Below, piece by piece: positions 1-10,542 of a stretch of DNA of 64,000 nt (the first letter of the stretch is position 1; each line of letters opens with the position of its first letter). The stretch is from assembly GCA_029945375.1 (NCBI GenBank), contig CM057064.1, forward strand, positions 62,001 to 126,000, read 5' to 3'. The translations under genes were made by a program, and so were the position numbers. Origin of the DNA: Agaricus subrufescens. Its lineage: Eukaryota; Basidiomycota; Agaricomycetes; Agaricales; Agaricaceae. The notes under the pieces were generated by a model that had not been told where the DNA came from, did no database searches, and saw only the letters and a list, made by a program, of their open reading frames with translations.

Positions 1-1605
1 GGAGTGTTAGAATAATAATAGTATTAGATGCTTGTATAAGCTCGTACTTTATTTAGATAGATATACTTGTATCTCTACGTGTTATGATTTCAATTTCTTT
101 TCTTATCTAATATGCCTACCTTTGCTGATGTAATTGTATCGAATATTGTTTCTCTTTTCTTATGTAATATTTCTTAGTCAGCAAAGTCAAGAATCTTCTG
201 ACTCACAGTCATGAGTTGTTCTGACTTATACTGACTTGGAGGACTTATATGACTTGATACAACTCATTATGATTAGTTACGACTTGATATGACTTATTAT
301 GACTAATTACGACTGGATATGACTCTTATTAGTATTACATAAGTAGATACTTGCTGTAGTATATAAACCCTTCAACTCAACCATGTAGAAACAATGTTTC
401 TACTTGGTTAGGTGGAGACTAATACTAAGCCTTTATCTAAAAGCTTTAGAACTTATAAGTCTTAATTACTAAGCTCCCTCTCTTGCTTGTATAATCATCT
501 CAGTATTATTACCTTTGAAGTTGAATCTCCATTCAACCGAGAAGGCTCCTTTGATACACTCTATCAGTAACTGCATTATTGGTAGTGACATATCACCCCA
601 GCTTAGGACTGGGCCAGGGTCACTATAACACTATGAGCATTGAGCGACTCATAGCTCTGCCTAATTGTGTATGTGGATACCTGTAGCTCATGCTCTTCTA
701 AGCTGAGCAATTATGCTTATAATATGCGACCCACAGTAAAGGATTTACCTGTGGATGGACTAGTAGTTTAGTATATAAACCCCATGTATTTACTGTAAAC
801 TACATCATCGAAAATACATCTTCTACATCTCTACTACTCTCATCATATTATCCAAATCCTCAGAACTATCTCCTACTACTTCTAGTAAGTACTACTCAAC
901 CTGCCACTATGCTAGTTAGCTGCTAGCACGATGATTCCCTGGAGGATATCATTATAATCTTAACAGATTGCTCACATCCTCCTGCAACCCATGGTGGAAA
1001 TCTGGCGAGAGTGTTGGAGATCTTGCTTTGTTCAAGCTCATTGCTCATATCCAAGTTTAGAGATGTTTCTGGACGCAGTTGATTTGTTTGGATTAATGGT
1101 GATGATAAGTGCCAGCTGAGATGCATGAATTGACTGTGATATTGTTGTTGAAGAATGTCCCTTCGCGGAAAGGAGAGGAAATGGTTCTTGTGGAATGACT
1201 GACCTTTGCGTGAAATATCCTCTACCCTACTGTGTCTCGGATGTGATCTGTGTTCATGAATCCATTCTACACTAGATTCATTGTTGTGCAAATCAAATTG
1301 TAACCGATTATCTGTATTCCTCATTCTGGTAATGAAATCCCGGGGTCTGGAATCCTATCATTGGATTTGCGAAAACATGCTTTAAGCCCAATTTAATCCT
1401 ACTTCAATAAGGCATATGTCTTATTATTTCCCCGGCCCAGTGTATAATATTCACATCACATAGCGTTTGCATATGCTCAAAGTTTCACAAAAGTTTCACA
1501 ACCTCACAGGTCAGCAAGAGCCTTCTATCCGAGTCACCCATTAGACTCTTTCAGCTGAGGAATCCATCCCTATCTTCGCTCCTCTATCAAATATCCTGAG
1601 TCGCC
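1..1605. repeat. AT-rich repeat region, possible solo LTR
   Basis: No convincing gene. The first ~910 bases look like a degraded or solo LTR: they begin near TGTTAGAATAATAATAG, hold two TATA-like boxes (TAGTATATAAACCC near 357 and 768) and end in a pyrimidine-rich tract near 830-915. No target duplication or second LTR could be found, and the left flank is cut by the window edge. Three 30-bp tandem units lie at 251-340. A 133-codon reading frame at 923-1324 (minus) shows no recognisable family and is not called as a gene. 1325-1605 is the 3' flank of the FAD oxidoreductase gene. Confidence 0.3.
251..340. repeat. Three tandem 30-bp repeats
   Basis: Three consecutive 30-base units start at 251, 281 and 311, each beginning GACT(T/G)GATA. 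Units 1 and 2 end in (G)A(T/C)TA(G/A)TTAC. They lie inside the AT-rich LTR-like stretch and upstream of the first TATA-like box. Confidence 0.7.
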
Positions 1606-2964
1606 TTAAATATAATGAAGCATGATTTTACGTACCATACGCATCATATGATTGACCCCAAGGCAAAGAGCGAACAGACGCTTACAATCCTTGTTCTCAC
1701 GGAATGGATATCTGGAGTATGCATTTTATGAATCCCAGACACTACACAATCCAAGATCAAGTTCACGTACGATGCCCCTAGTCGGTAAGCTGCACCGAAA
1801 CCCGAAACGACCGCGATTTCGTGCATATCTAGGCAGGTATCCACAATAATCCAACGACAGAACATGAAAGCTTACTGAGCACAGTCCAAGCACCAGCAAA
1901 TTGCGTGTGGTTCTGCAAAATAAACGTTGTCAGCATCACTTTAAAAGGGTAGCCTGTCCAGTACTTACCTTTCCATTGATCAAACCCATCCAAGGAACTG
2001 TTCTTGCATAATGCTGCCATCGGTGGCTTTGTTGCTTCCACGACTTTTCCAGGATCACTTCGACCGGATTAATTTCATCCTTCGTCCAAAACTGACGGCT
2101 TTCAGGGGAATGATCAAGAAAAATCGTCTGAAAAACATGTCGCTCCAACGGGGGTTTGCTGGTTGTGGATAAAGACGTATAATCTGCATTCCGATGTACG
2201 GTTGTTGGGTCTGAACCCATGGATGACGCATTTTCAAACTTCGCCAATCAATAGAGGCTCAAGAGAAGTTGGAAGTATGAATACTTGCCTGTGGCTGGTA
2301 AACTGTAAGATCAAAACTCATCTCGATCTTACTCTTATCCTCAGGGACACTTCGGACGAAGTAAAGCGGTTGGAAACTTTTTTCAGCAAAGGAGTATTGT
2401 CTTTGGCGTTGTGGGTCGTCGATACCCTTTTTCGAGCATAGTGCCGGGTCGTAGTGAACACGATAGTACTAAATAAATCCTTAGGACTCAAAAGTCGTAG
2501 CCTTAAAATGACTTACCTTCTCCATATAGGAAAGATCAGAATGTGTAACGGTGATATCCCATAAATACTACGACTAATTAGTAGTCAGGCTGTTAGAGGT
2601 TCACACAACCGACCTTGACGTTGCCTAGAACTTTCCTTTCCATAAATGTGGACTCAGCGCCAAGTATCTGTAGAGCAGTATCGGCGTCACAACAGAAGAT
2701 GATTTCGTCAAAAAACTCCTTCATTTCTGCTCCAGGTTCTACCACTAATTGCGAGTTGTTGGTGCCTTGAGTGGGACGACTCCAAACATCGACCCCTCTC
2801 TGGCTCCTCTTGACTCGAGTGACCTCTCGACAAATGATGATTTGGATAGACTCTTTTCCTTGTTCTTCGACGACGGATTGCCAAGTTGAATAAAGTTCTG
2901 ACAGGCGTGGAAACGCGCACATACGTGGTATAGACGCGAGAAAGGTGTCAGGAGAATACTCAAA
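1606..2964 (-). CDS. FAD/NAD(P)-binding oxidoreductase (COG2907-like), 3' exons
   Basis: Downstream part of a flavin-containing amine-oxidase-like protein whose 5' exons are at 13210-13897. Exon 4 starts at 2964 (FEYSPDTFLASIPRMCAF) and ends near 2614 after LERKVLGNVK-like sequence (here MERKVLGNVK). A 17-codon exon follows at 2567-2517 (YLWDITVTHSDLSYMEK), then an exon from 2468. Later exons carry PPLERHVFQTIFLDH, QQSHRWQHYARTVPWMGL and FAGAWTV plus MHEIAVVSGFGAAYRLGA, the C-terminal FAD-contacting region. The frame closes with TAA at 1606-1608. All exons seen are open. Splice sites between 2300 and 1680 are approximate, and one donor near 2285 may be GC-type. The coding frame joins the upstream half exactly across the transposon-bearing intron. 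The substrate cannot be told from the sequence. Confidence 0.8.
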
Positions 2965-3002
2965 CTATACCCGGTTAATCCAAGTTGGATAGTTACACAT
3001 GA

Positions 3003-3008
3003 CAGAAC
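3003..3008. repeat. Target-site duplication, left copy
   Basis: CAGAAC directly abuts the left inverted repeat of the 10.2-kb transposon. The identical hexamer abuts the right inverted repeat at 13197-13202. Removing the element and one copy restores a 51-bp GT..AG intron. Confidence 0.92.
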
Positions 3009-3040
3009 TATGGCAGTAATAGTGTGCAACAAATCATAAG
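3009..3040. repeat. Left terminal inverted repeat
   Basis: The first 21 bases match the right end perfectly in inverted orientation, and 29 of the first 32 match. The sequence begins TATGGCAGTAATAGTGTGCA. A 14-bp subterminal motif GAATTGTTGCACAT lies at 3188-3201; its TTGTTGCACA core is the inverse of TGTGCAACAA within the terminal repeat. Confidence 0.9.
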
Positions 3041-3370
3041 CACAAATATGTCTGTTAACACTCTATGTTTGCAAAAGAGTGTTCACTATACCCCGATGTT
3101 GGCAACGTAGTTTTCACTAAGGGCTGATGTTTGCAAAAACAAAATAAGCACCATTTTTAAACATCAGGTTGAATAACACGCCTTTTTGAATTGTTGCACA
3201 TGAGCAATAAATCCAAAAACCATTGCTATTCAACCTGACCTTTTGTACCCCTATAAGCAGATGCAATCACCTTAGGGCCGCAAATATCATCGGCCAACAA
3301 TCCGGCACGGCCAGGGACCGGTCACAAATAAGTGTTACAAACTTTATGTCATAGGGGCTAAATATACATG

Positions 3371-4985
3371 TTAGGTGAAATGGGGCCGCAAAACATTAAT
3401 GGCCTCCATTAGCAGGTAAACTCCATTGTTTTCATCATCTAAATCAACGGGGAAGCCCTTGAGAATAGACCGTGCTTTAGCCATTTCCTCAGATTCGGGA
3501 CCTTCCTGGTTACCTGCCTCATCTTCAGTACTCTCATCCACACCAGCTTCTTCTTCCCTATGTTGCGGGGCAGCGTCTTCATCAAAACCATATAAGGGGT
3601 CAATATTAGGAACCGAATCACCTGGGTCTTCAACCCAGTAGCCCATTCTTTTGGCATGCTCCTTACTAAGTTCATAGATAGCTAGCGGGGTCTTGTAATG
3701 TTCGGTACGTATCTGGTGATTATTCCAGCTAAGTATAAACCGGTCTAGTGTCTGTTGAATGCGTTTTTGAAAAATAAGTATGACGGCTGTCCGGTGAGCA
3801 GGATCTTCCATGTCCAAAGCTTCCTTTTCCTCAAGCTCAAGGAATATGGCTCGCCAATAGTCCAAGGCCCCTATACGGACATCCCGCCAGAGGCGTTCAA
3901 TGCGAACATTATGAACAGACCTATATGTACTAATGAGATATAGTCAATGTAAGATAAGCACAGAACTGTACCTTCCACGGAGAAAAGCTTTGTGCTCATC
4001 TCCCCATCTTTCGACCATTTCCCTTTCAACGCCATTGTTTTCAGTCCCATAGTCTCCACGTATACGACTGGGCCATCCATACTGCTTTACCCCCTGCTTA
4101 AAGATGCTCTCCACTGTAGCCGCTTTCTTGTTGTCTCGTACTTGCAAATAGATTATCATGCGTGAATGTCCGTCAATGCAGCCGTGGACATAAAATCCCC
4201 ATGGCCGGAGTTTCTCGTTACCATCCATGTGCCACAAAGCGTTACTACCCCGAACTTTGTAGACACGTCGGCAGATTCCATTGTGCCAACTGCCAGAGGG
4301 TGAGCTCAGTGTAAGGAAAAACAACAAGCACTTACCGGAATAGAGATCCTAGTGGGTCTACACGTTGTAAACTGTCTTTGACACGAGCCAAAGGCACTTT
4401 GACATCCCTTGCCTCCAAAGCGCTGCGCATCATCCCCGCCCCATAGCTCGGGTGAAGTAGGGAAATTCCTGCAACCAATTCATCTAGACTATCATCGGTT
4501 ATCTCTGAGGAAGCAGGGCGTGCAGAGGAAAGACCAGCGCGGTCCAGATGGTTATATAAAGTCCGTCTTGACACACCCATAGCTTCAGCGATACTTTGCC
4601 ATGTGTTGCCAAGATTATGCAATTCAAGAGCGCGGTCGATGTCAACAATGCAGAAAGGGTGCCCACGCGTGCCGTGTGACTCCGTAGGCGCTTTGTGCTT
4701 GGGATGTTGGTTCAAACTGGCCTCATAGCCATGTAGCGGCTCCAACACAGTGTCCAGAAGTCGACATATGGCATGGGCTTCATCAGGGTGCAGGTCCTTG
4801 AGTTCCACATCCTTTAAGATTCGCGTTGCAACCTCTAGCTTTTTTACAGCTCTCTGAACAGCAAACAGTTCCACATTCGGAAGGTTTTCGACAAGGTGTT
4901 GAGCATCGTGAAAAAGTGTCTCGATATCTTGCAGAAGCCTAGAAATTTGGTCATTCTTGTCAGTATGGAAACTCATCGTTATCAA
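3371..4985 (-). CDS. Integrase-type DDE transposase
   Basis: Predicted 505-residue transposase in three exons (4985-4336, 4289-3972, 3920-3371) with introns of 46 and 51 bp; the summed length is in frame. The N-terminal part is helical and contains a helix-turn-helix-like segment near residues 100-135 (WQSIAEAMGVSRRTLYNHL). The middle carries a retroviral-integrase-like core with candidate catalytic residues D in LWHMDGNEKL, D in SRIRGDYGTEN and E in NVRIERLWRDV. HGCIDGHSRMIIYL is typical of the eukaryotic integrase-core proteins found in fungi and animals. The C-terminal ~90 residues are acidic. This is the likely mobilising enzyme of the surrounding element. Met at 4985 or the Met four codons downstream could be the start. 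Confidence 0.88.
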
Positions 4986-5053
4986 CAGGGGTGTCCTTTT
5001 CTCCTAATCAAAGTATTTACCGCCATACACATATAATGTAAGACAACCCCTTT

Positions 5054-8000
5054 CTAAACCTTAAGGGCTAGAACCCGCTTAGAAATCTCATTACACACGA
5101 TAAACCACGGATCATCCTCGGGCTTATTATTTACTCCTACTACCATTGGCATATTTTTGTCAGGGTGGTATAACTAAAAGACATCAGTACGAAAAACAAA
5201 CATTGTCAGGAAAACACGTACGGAAAGTAGGGCTTTCTTTGTCTTGACTTCGTTTGCTTCTTTCTTCGCATTCTCACACAATTTTCGCGAGTTCTTGAGA
5301 GGGTGGGGAAAGCAGGCCATCACTGTAGTAAGTATGCTCTGAAACGTCTTGTCACCATATAAATCAGCATTAGATAAATGCTCATTGACGTTCTCTTTGG
5401 TGATGGGGCGACCGACAATTGCACTTGAATGTTTGGTGAGGGCGTTACCCGTCTTTCTTGTGCTAGCAGTTGCTGCCTCCTCGGCCTTGCGTTTCTTGCG
5501 ATCTTCATGAAGTTTCTCTCTATGTATCTATACTGATTGTAAGTGACCGCTCTGCATGAATCATAAGAAATCTTACCTTAGTGAGCCGCAGTAGGTCATG
5601 ACTGAGATGGAAGCAGAATTCTTTGAGGATGTGTGGTATTGGTCGGTTCTCGTTTCCAAAGTCAGCCCATGCCGCTAAATGATCCAAAAGTCCATCTATG
5701 CCATATCTTCCACTCTGTACATCCTTCTTTACCTGCCGTTCGTCTTGGTCGTATGCGAAATCTTGTTGTAAAGCCTCCCGAATCTTGTGCTCCGTCAAGG
5801 GCACATGTTCATTCCTCTCACCGATCTCGATGTTGATTGCATATGGTTCCAATGCGGCAGGGAACCATATGCCATACTTTTTCCATGCTGCACGCAGTTC
5901 GCGGATTCCCCAAATGTCCCATTCTTCTCGAGGCACTTCTTTCCTAAAGACCTTGAAGATTTGTAGCAGGGTAAGCGAGATCTTGTCTGTGTACCACAAA
6001 CAGCGGCAGATGATGGGGATCTCCTTGGTATTATACTCGGCCTGGTGCAACAAAGGCTTAGTGGCGCCAATCAGAAACTCCACTATGGGACTCAGACCAC
6101 CAGGTCCTAGGCGGAAGTTGTCTTTGAAGTGCTTCATGAATGGTGCATCTCGGTTTTCTTGACTGGCGGTAACCATGACGGTCACAAAATGTAACTTGTC
6201 TTGGAGGTCAAACAAACTCTCGCGGAGCTTGTTGAAAGCCATCGGCGGCACCATCGTATAATAGTCAAACTCACTGACAGTGATGCGGGTCAGGCTGCTC
6301 CGGGCCTTATCTAGTGCCTGAGCGGCAGCATTGTAGTATCCTATGGGCGTACGATGGTACTGTCTAACATTAGTATGTAGTCAACAGTGAGAGACATCAA
6401 CACCTACCCAATTAGACCCCTCCGGTAACTCTATACACTTTGTATCTTGTTTCAGATCGATGACGTGGTGAACATGGTGGTCAGGAGTCATTGAGATGAC
6501 CGGGTCCTCTGTGATTAATTCAGTAATGGCGGCAGCGGGACCTTTCAATAATACATACCATCCTTAAATCTTCCTTCATCCACTGTAGAAATAGTTCAGC
6601 ATTCAGCACGGTGATAAATGAGACAAGGACCTTGTACCTTCAGAAGACTCCATCTCTACTGGATCAGGAGAACTGAGACTGTCCTTGGAAGGGCCTGCTT
6701 TCGGCGGAGGCCATTCAAAGTCGGGGAAATCAAAGTCCTCTGTGCGTATCGTCAATGACTATATACTATATCACTGGTGCTCTTATAGAGAAATTTACCG
6801 GTTTTCTCGCTTGCCTGTGTGCCTCCAGTTTCTTCGTCACTTTCCATGTACTCTGCATCTGATTGAGGCTCACTGCCTACCTCTTTCTCGACTGTAGCAT
6901 TGGGAGGCGGGCCAAGCTGTAAGTCTGGTTCTCCTTCGAGTCGCGAAATAAAGACGACACGTGTGTAAGCCCGGCTGGGCTTGCGATGGCTGAAACAAAG
7001 TCAGTCATCACTCAGTACTATTCCACTGACACTCACTCTTCGAACATTGAAAACATCAAGTCCTCCTTGTCAGAATCGTACACATGGGCCAGACGGGGTG
7101 CCTTGCCTCGGCCTTGACTGCTGATGGTGAGCAATGAGAAGTGCTCAAAGTCGTCTAGCTTGATGTTGACGTTGCCTTGCTCTCTTTTCTTCTCAGTGCT
7201 TGCACGCAGCGCGGTGATGATACCCTGCTGGATGGTCTCACTGCTGTCGGTAGACCGCAAGGTGACATAGGCCACCAGGCCCTTGACCGTGAGATTGCTT
7301 ATACTGATACTTATGTCAGTCGACGAAGAAATTCAGAACAGCCTACTTACTCTCCTGTGGTGGGAATTTTGTGCTCTCCACAATCTACCTTAGATGTTTC
7401 CGGGATCAAGACGACTCGATACATGTATTCCTTTTCCGGAGCTTTTCTGGCCTTCTTGGACGCGTGGGCATCCACCTCGACTTTCTTCCCTCGGCCTCGG
7501 CCTCGGCCACGGGTAGACCTCCTTGTAGGTAAACGCGTAGTTGACATCTTCTCTGCCTTGTCTTGATAGATCTTATGGCTCCACTTCAGCATACATTGTG
7601 GTATATTCAATCAAGATATTCTTACCTTAGCCCCAGGATCCACATGAAGATTATCGTTGATGCCTTCTTGCTGCTTACGCTTTCTCAAATTTTCACGAAC
7701 TGAGGCAAAGATGTTGATATCTGCCTCTTCTGAGTCTTCTGCGAATAGGCCCGCATGGGATTTTGCGTTGTCTGTTGGGAAACTCTGTCGCGGCCGCGCC
7801 TATACTATGGATTAGCGACGTCTCTCCCTGTGAAACACTGTATTACCTTGGAGGATGTTGATGTCTCCGTATTCTTCCCTTGAGATCCCGGGTAGCTTTG
7901 ACGTCGCTGTCCATGCTTGAACATCATGGATTCGGACATTGAGATAGTCGCATACCTTTCCAGCTTGTGCCTTCGGGTCGGGACTAGGGGGACTCTGACG

Positions 8001-8249
8001 TTGCTTCCATACTTCAACATAACGAAAACCTCCATCAAGCTTGTCACATACCTCTTCAGCTTGCGACTTCCGGTCAGGGCTCGGGGTGTCCCATAAGTGA
8101 TGATTACCGATGCAGCCACAGACACACGTTGTCCTTCGAGCCGCGGGCAGGGACGACACAGGCAATGACGGTTTGAATTTGAGGCATTTTCCTCGCAGTT
8201 TACACTTCGCATTACTGCACCTTTGCAGTTGTGAGAAGGACTCCGACAT
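5054..8249 (-). CDS. Transposon protein with N-terminal Cys cluster and J-like tail
   Basis: Multi-exon gene between the transposase and the dioxygenase. The start at 8249 gives MSESFSQLQRCSNAKC and then a Cys/His cluster (C-x4-C-x4-C ... CVCGCIGNHH) that probably binds zinc. Low-complexity exons follow, including a basic TRRSTRGRGRGRGKK stretch near 7560-7480 that looks like a nuclear-localisation or DNA-binding tail, and an acidic Ser/Glu-rich part near 6960-6660. A long conserved-looking exon covers 6254-5580. The last exons (5520-5054) give helical basic sequence ending KTKKALLSLYHPDKN ... DPWFIVCNEISKRVLAL, which resembles helices II and III of a J domain around the HPD tripeptide. Stop TAG at 5054-5056. 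I recognise no named family. Several internal introns, especially 6560-7000, are approximate. Confidence 0.65.
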
Positions 8250-8502
8250 GCCTGTCGCAGTGCAGGTCAGTACTGGAATGAGTGGGAGTGTTGCAATACA
8301 CGTACGGGGCTGATGACCGTCTGCTAAAGTGAAACCTATGGCGCCATGAAGAGACCATTTTTCTTTTGAGATGTTCGGCTTGGCAACCACCGCATGGAAC
8401 AACTCAGGGGTCTCCCTGTGCCTCCCTTTGTAGTTTATGCAAGGCGCATATCTTTACGATACATTCGCAACACACTCATAGGTCTCAAGTGTCTCTCATA
8501 TC

Positions 8503-10230
8503 CTAGAGTACGCTCTGAGAGAGTTCGTACAGTGTACTGTATAGACCAACACCTTTCTTCCATCGTCCTCCACCAGGTATAGGAGCCCCTTTCTTATCTT
8601 TGCCTGTCATCAACTCCTGATGTATTTGATATTTGGCCGGGTCTTTGGATTTCAATGACGTGAGAGTTCCAAACTCGTTATCCACGAATCGGAATATGCT
8701 GCCGGAACTGTACAACGTTATAGAGGCTCTCTGGTCCTCGGGTCCGATGAGGGTGTTGCTATGAGTGATTACGGCCGAAGGAATCAATGCCGTCGAACCG
8801 GCAGGAAATTCCACAACAAGTCGAGGCTCGTGGAGGACCAAATGGCCCCCCTTAGTAGAATCAAAGTTTCCCAATGCTACAATTGCGCACCACCCAAAGG
8901 ACAGGTTACGGTGGTCTTGGTGCGGAAGTGTGACTACCGAGGGCCCATAGTTTTGAGAGAATGAACTGAACACCGACCGCGATAACGGTTTTTTGAGTTG
9001 ATGATAAGCTGGGTGTGCAGCCAGTCTGTTCATAGTGTCCTGGTAGTATGCATGTAGAGCAGGCGCCCATTTTTGAAAAGATGCTGATAAAGGATTAGGT
9101 GGATGTAGGAGATGACGACAATGTTTTACTTACAATCACAAAATCCTGTTACACGAGCCATCTCCTGCGACGCACATACATTGTCCAACCCATTGGATAG
9201 ATTGGTGGGAACGCGTAGGTTAATAGGCTCAGATTGGCCTTGATCGGCTGTAATTCCAATAGGTATGGTTGGATAGTCGCCTCTTCGATGATTCTGTTGT
9301 TTGGGTAGGAAGCGTGTCTGTGTCTTCATCTGATCGAGAGACTGATATAAACGGTGGCAGCACTCCAGATAATCTGAGGCCGCGGGCCTTCCAGCAAACA
9401 CGGCATATATCCTGCCCTGGTCATCTACAATGGGAAGAGGCTCAACACCTATGAGCAAATTAGATATATCGCGAAGCTATCATGTGAAAGATGCTCACCA
9501 TTCCAAGTTTTCACAGTGTATCCGGCATGACGGAAACCTTCTAGATCCGTATGAGGGAAGGCCGGTGAGGATGTTAAACCACAATAACCAGTGGTCTCAA
9601 CCTTGATATCCTCCAAGTTGTACGACAAGGAGGACTGGATGGGAGCCTCACTACGGGCCATTGTCTCTCGACGTTGTTGTCGTATAAGTTCAGCCTTCTT
9701 TCGCTTTCGACGGAGATGTGAACCGTTTTTTCTGGGTGGATCAAGTGTAAGAGGCAGTTTTGCACATCCCAGCGCTTGTGAGCCTGACCAGTCCTGCCTT
9801 TCGTCATCCAGAGGGGTAGGCGAGGCCGGGCGTTTCATCAGCGGAGGTGGTTTCGGGAGATCGTTCGCATTATTATTATATGACAATTCTTCGACTTCTA
9901 CTGCCCGTTGCACAAGGCGGTCTAGTTCTAAATGCGAGAGGGGCGTGTAATTTGAGCTGCCAGCATATTCATGGCCATGGCGCGTCTACACAGTCAAATG
10001 AGAATTTGAGAAAGTCTCTGTGTGGTAGTCGGATGACACTCACCGTGCTCACTAGATATCCTGTCACAGACATGGCAGAAACCCAAGCCGCAGATGGACG
10101 CACTACACGTGTGCAGGGGCTGGCTAGGTCCGTGGAACAGTCTTCGGTCAGCCGGGGTGTAGTGCGAGACAACGTGGCATGGGTTTCCCCATTTATCATG
10201 GGGTCGTGGCACGGGCTTGTACGTCAACAA
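8503..10230 (-). CDS. TET/JBP-like 2OG-Fe(II) dioxygenase
   Basis: Gene inside the transposon. The last exon (about 9086-8503) holds the double-stranded beta-helix: LPHQDHRNLSFGWCAIVALG with the HxD iron ligands, then GGHLVLHEPRLVVEFPAGST, the distal His in IPSAVITHSNT and a 2-oxoglutarate-type Arg in QRASITLYSSG. This pattern and the FGWCAI..LGNFD signature match the fungal TET/JBP family of DNA-base (5-methylcytosine/thymine) oxidases. Upstream exons cover 9458-9130 (VDDQGRIYAVFAGRP) and 9949-9503, with a basic RRKRKKAELIRQQRR segment. A possible first exon at 10230-9994 has a His/Cys-rich segment ending ICGLGFCHVCDRIS. The join between the first and second exons could not be made in frame cleanly. 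TET/JBP genes are known to travel with KDZ transposons in mushrooms; here the partner is an integrase-type transposase. The substrate base is inferred, not shown. Confidence 0.85.
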
Positions 10231-10467
10231 AATTTCGAAGTATGAGATGCCAATTCCAGTGAGAAAGGGGCAGGCGGGGTGATCGGAGTGGGGGGTTGTA
10301 TTGCTCGGCTATGTCGATCACGATCGACAACGTGGTTATTGAATTGAGGAATCTACATCACTAATATTAGAGGTATGGTGAGGGAGACGTGAGGAGGATT
10401 GGTGCGTACTCGTTATAGTCATCTAGGAGACATGTGTTGTCATTAAACGGTTGTGTCAACTACAACG

Positions 10468-10516
10468 ACTCTGGTGAAACCCAGTAGTCATCCACTCTGG
10501 TGAAACCCAGTAGTCA
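10468..10516. repeat. Two tandem 26-bp repeats
   Basis: ACTCTGGTGAAACCCAGTAG begins at 10468 and again at 10494, a 26-bp period. The pair lies in the ~300-bp gap between the dioxygenase gene and the divergently oriented amidohydrolase fragment, so it may be part of a two-way promoter region. Confidence 0.75.
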
Positions 10517-10542
10517 CCGCAACCAGGTAGCGCAGGTATATC

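Noticed and set aside
923..1324. 133-codon minus-strand frame
   Set aside because: No family signature or splice structure, next to repeat sequence, and downstream of the FAD gene's end; not supported as a gene.
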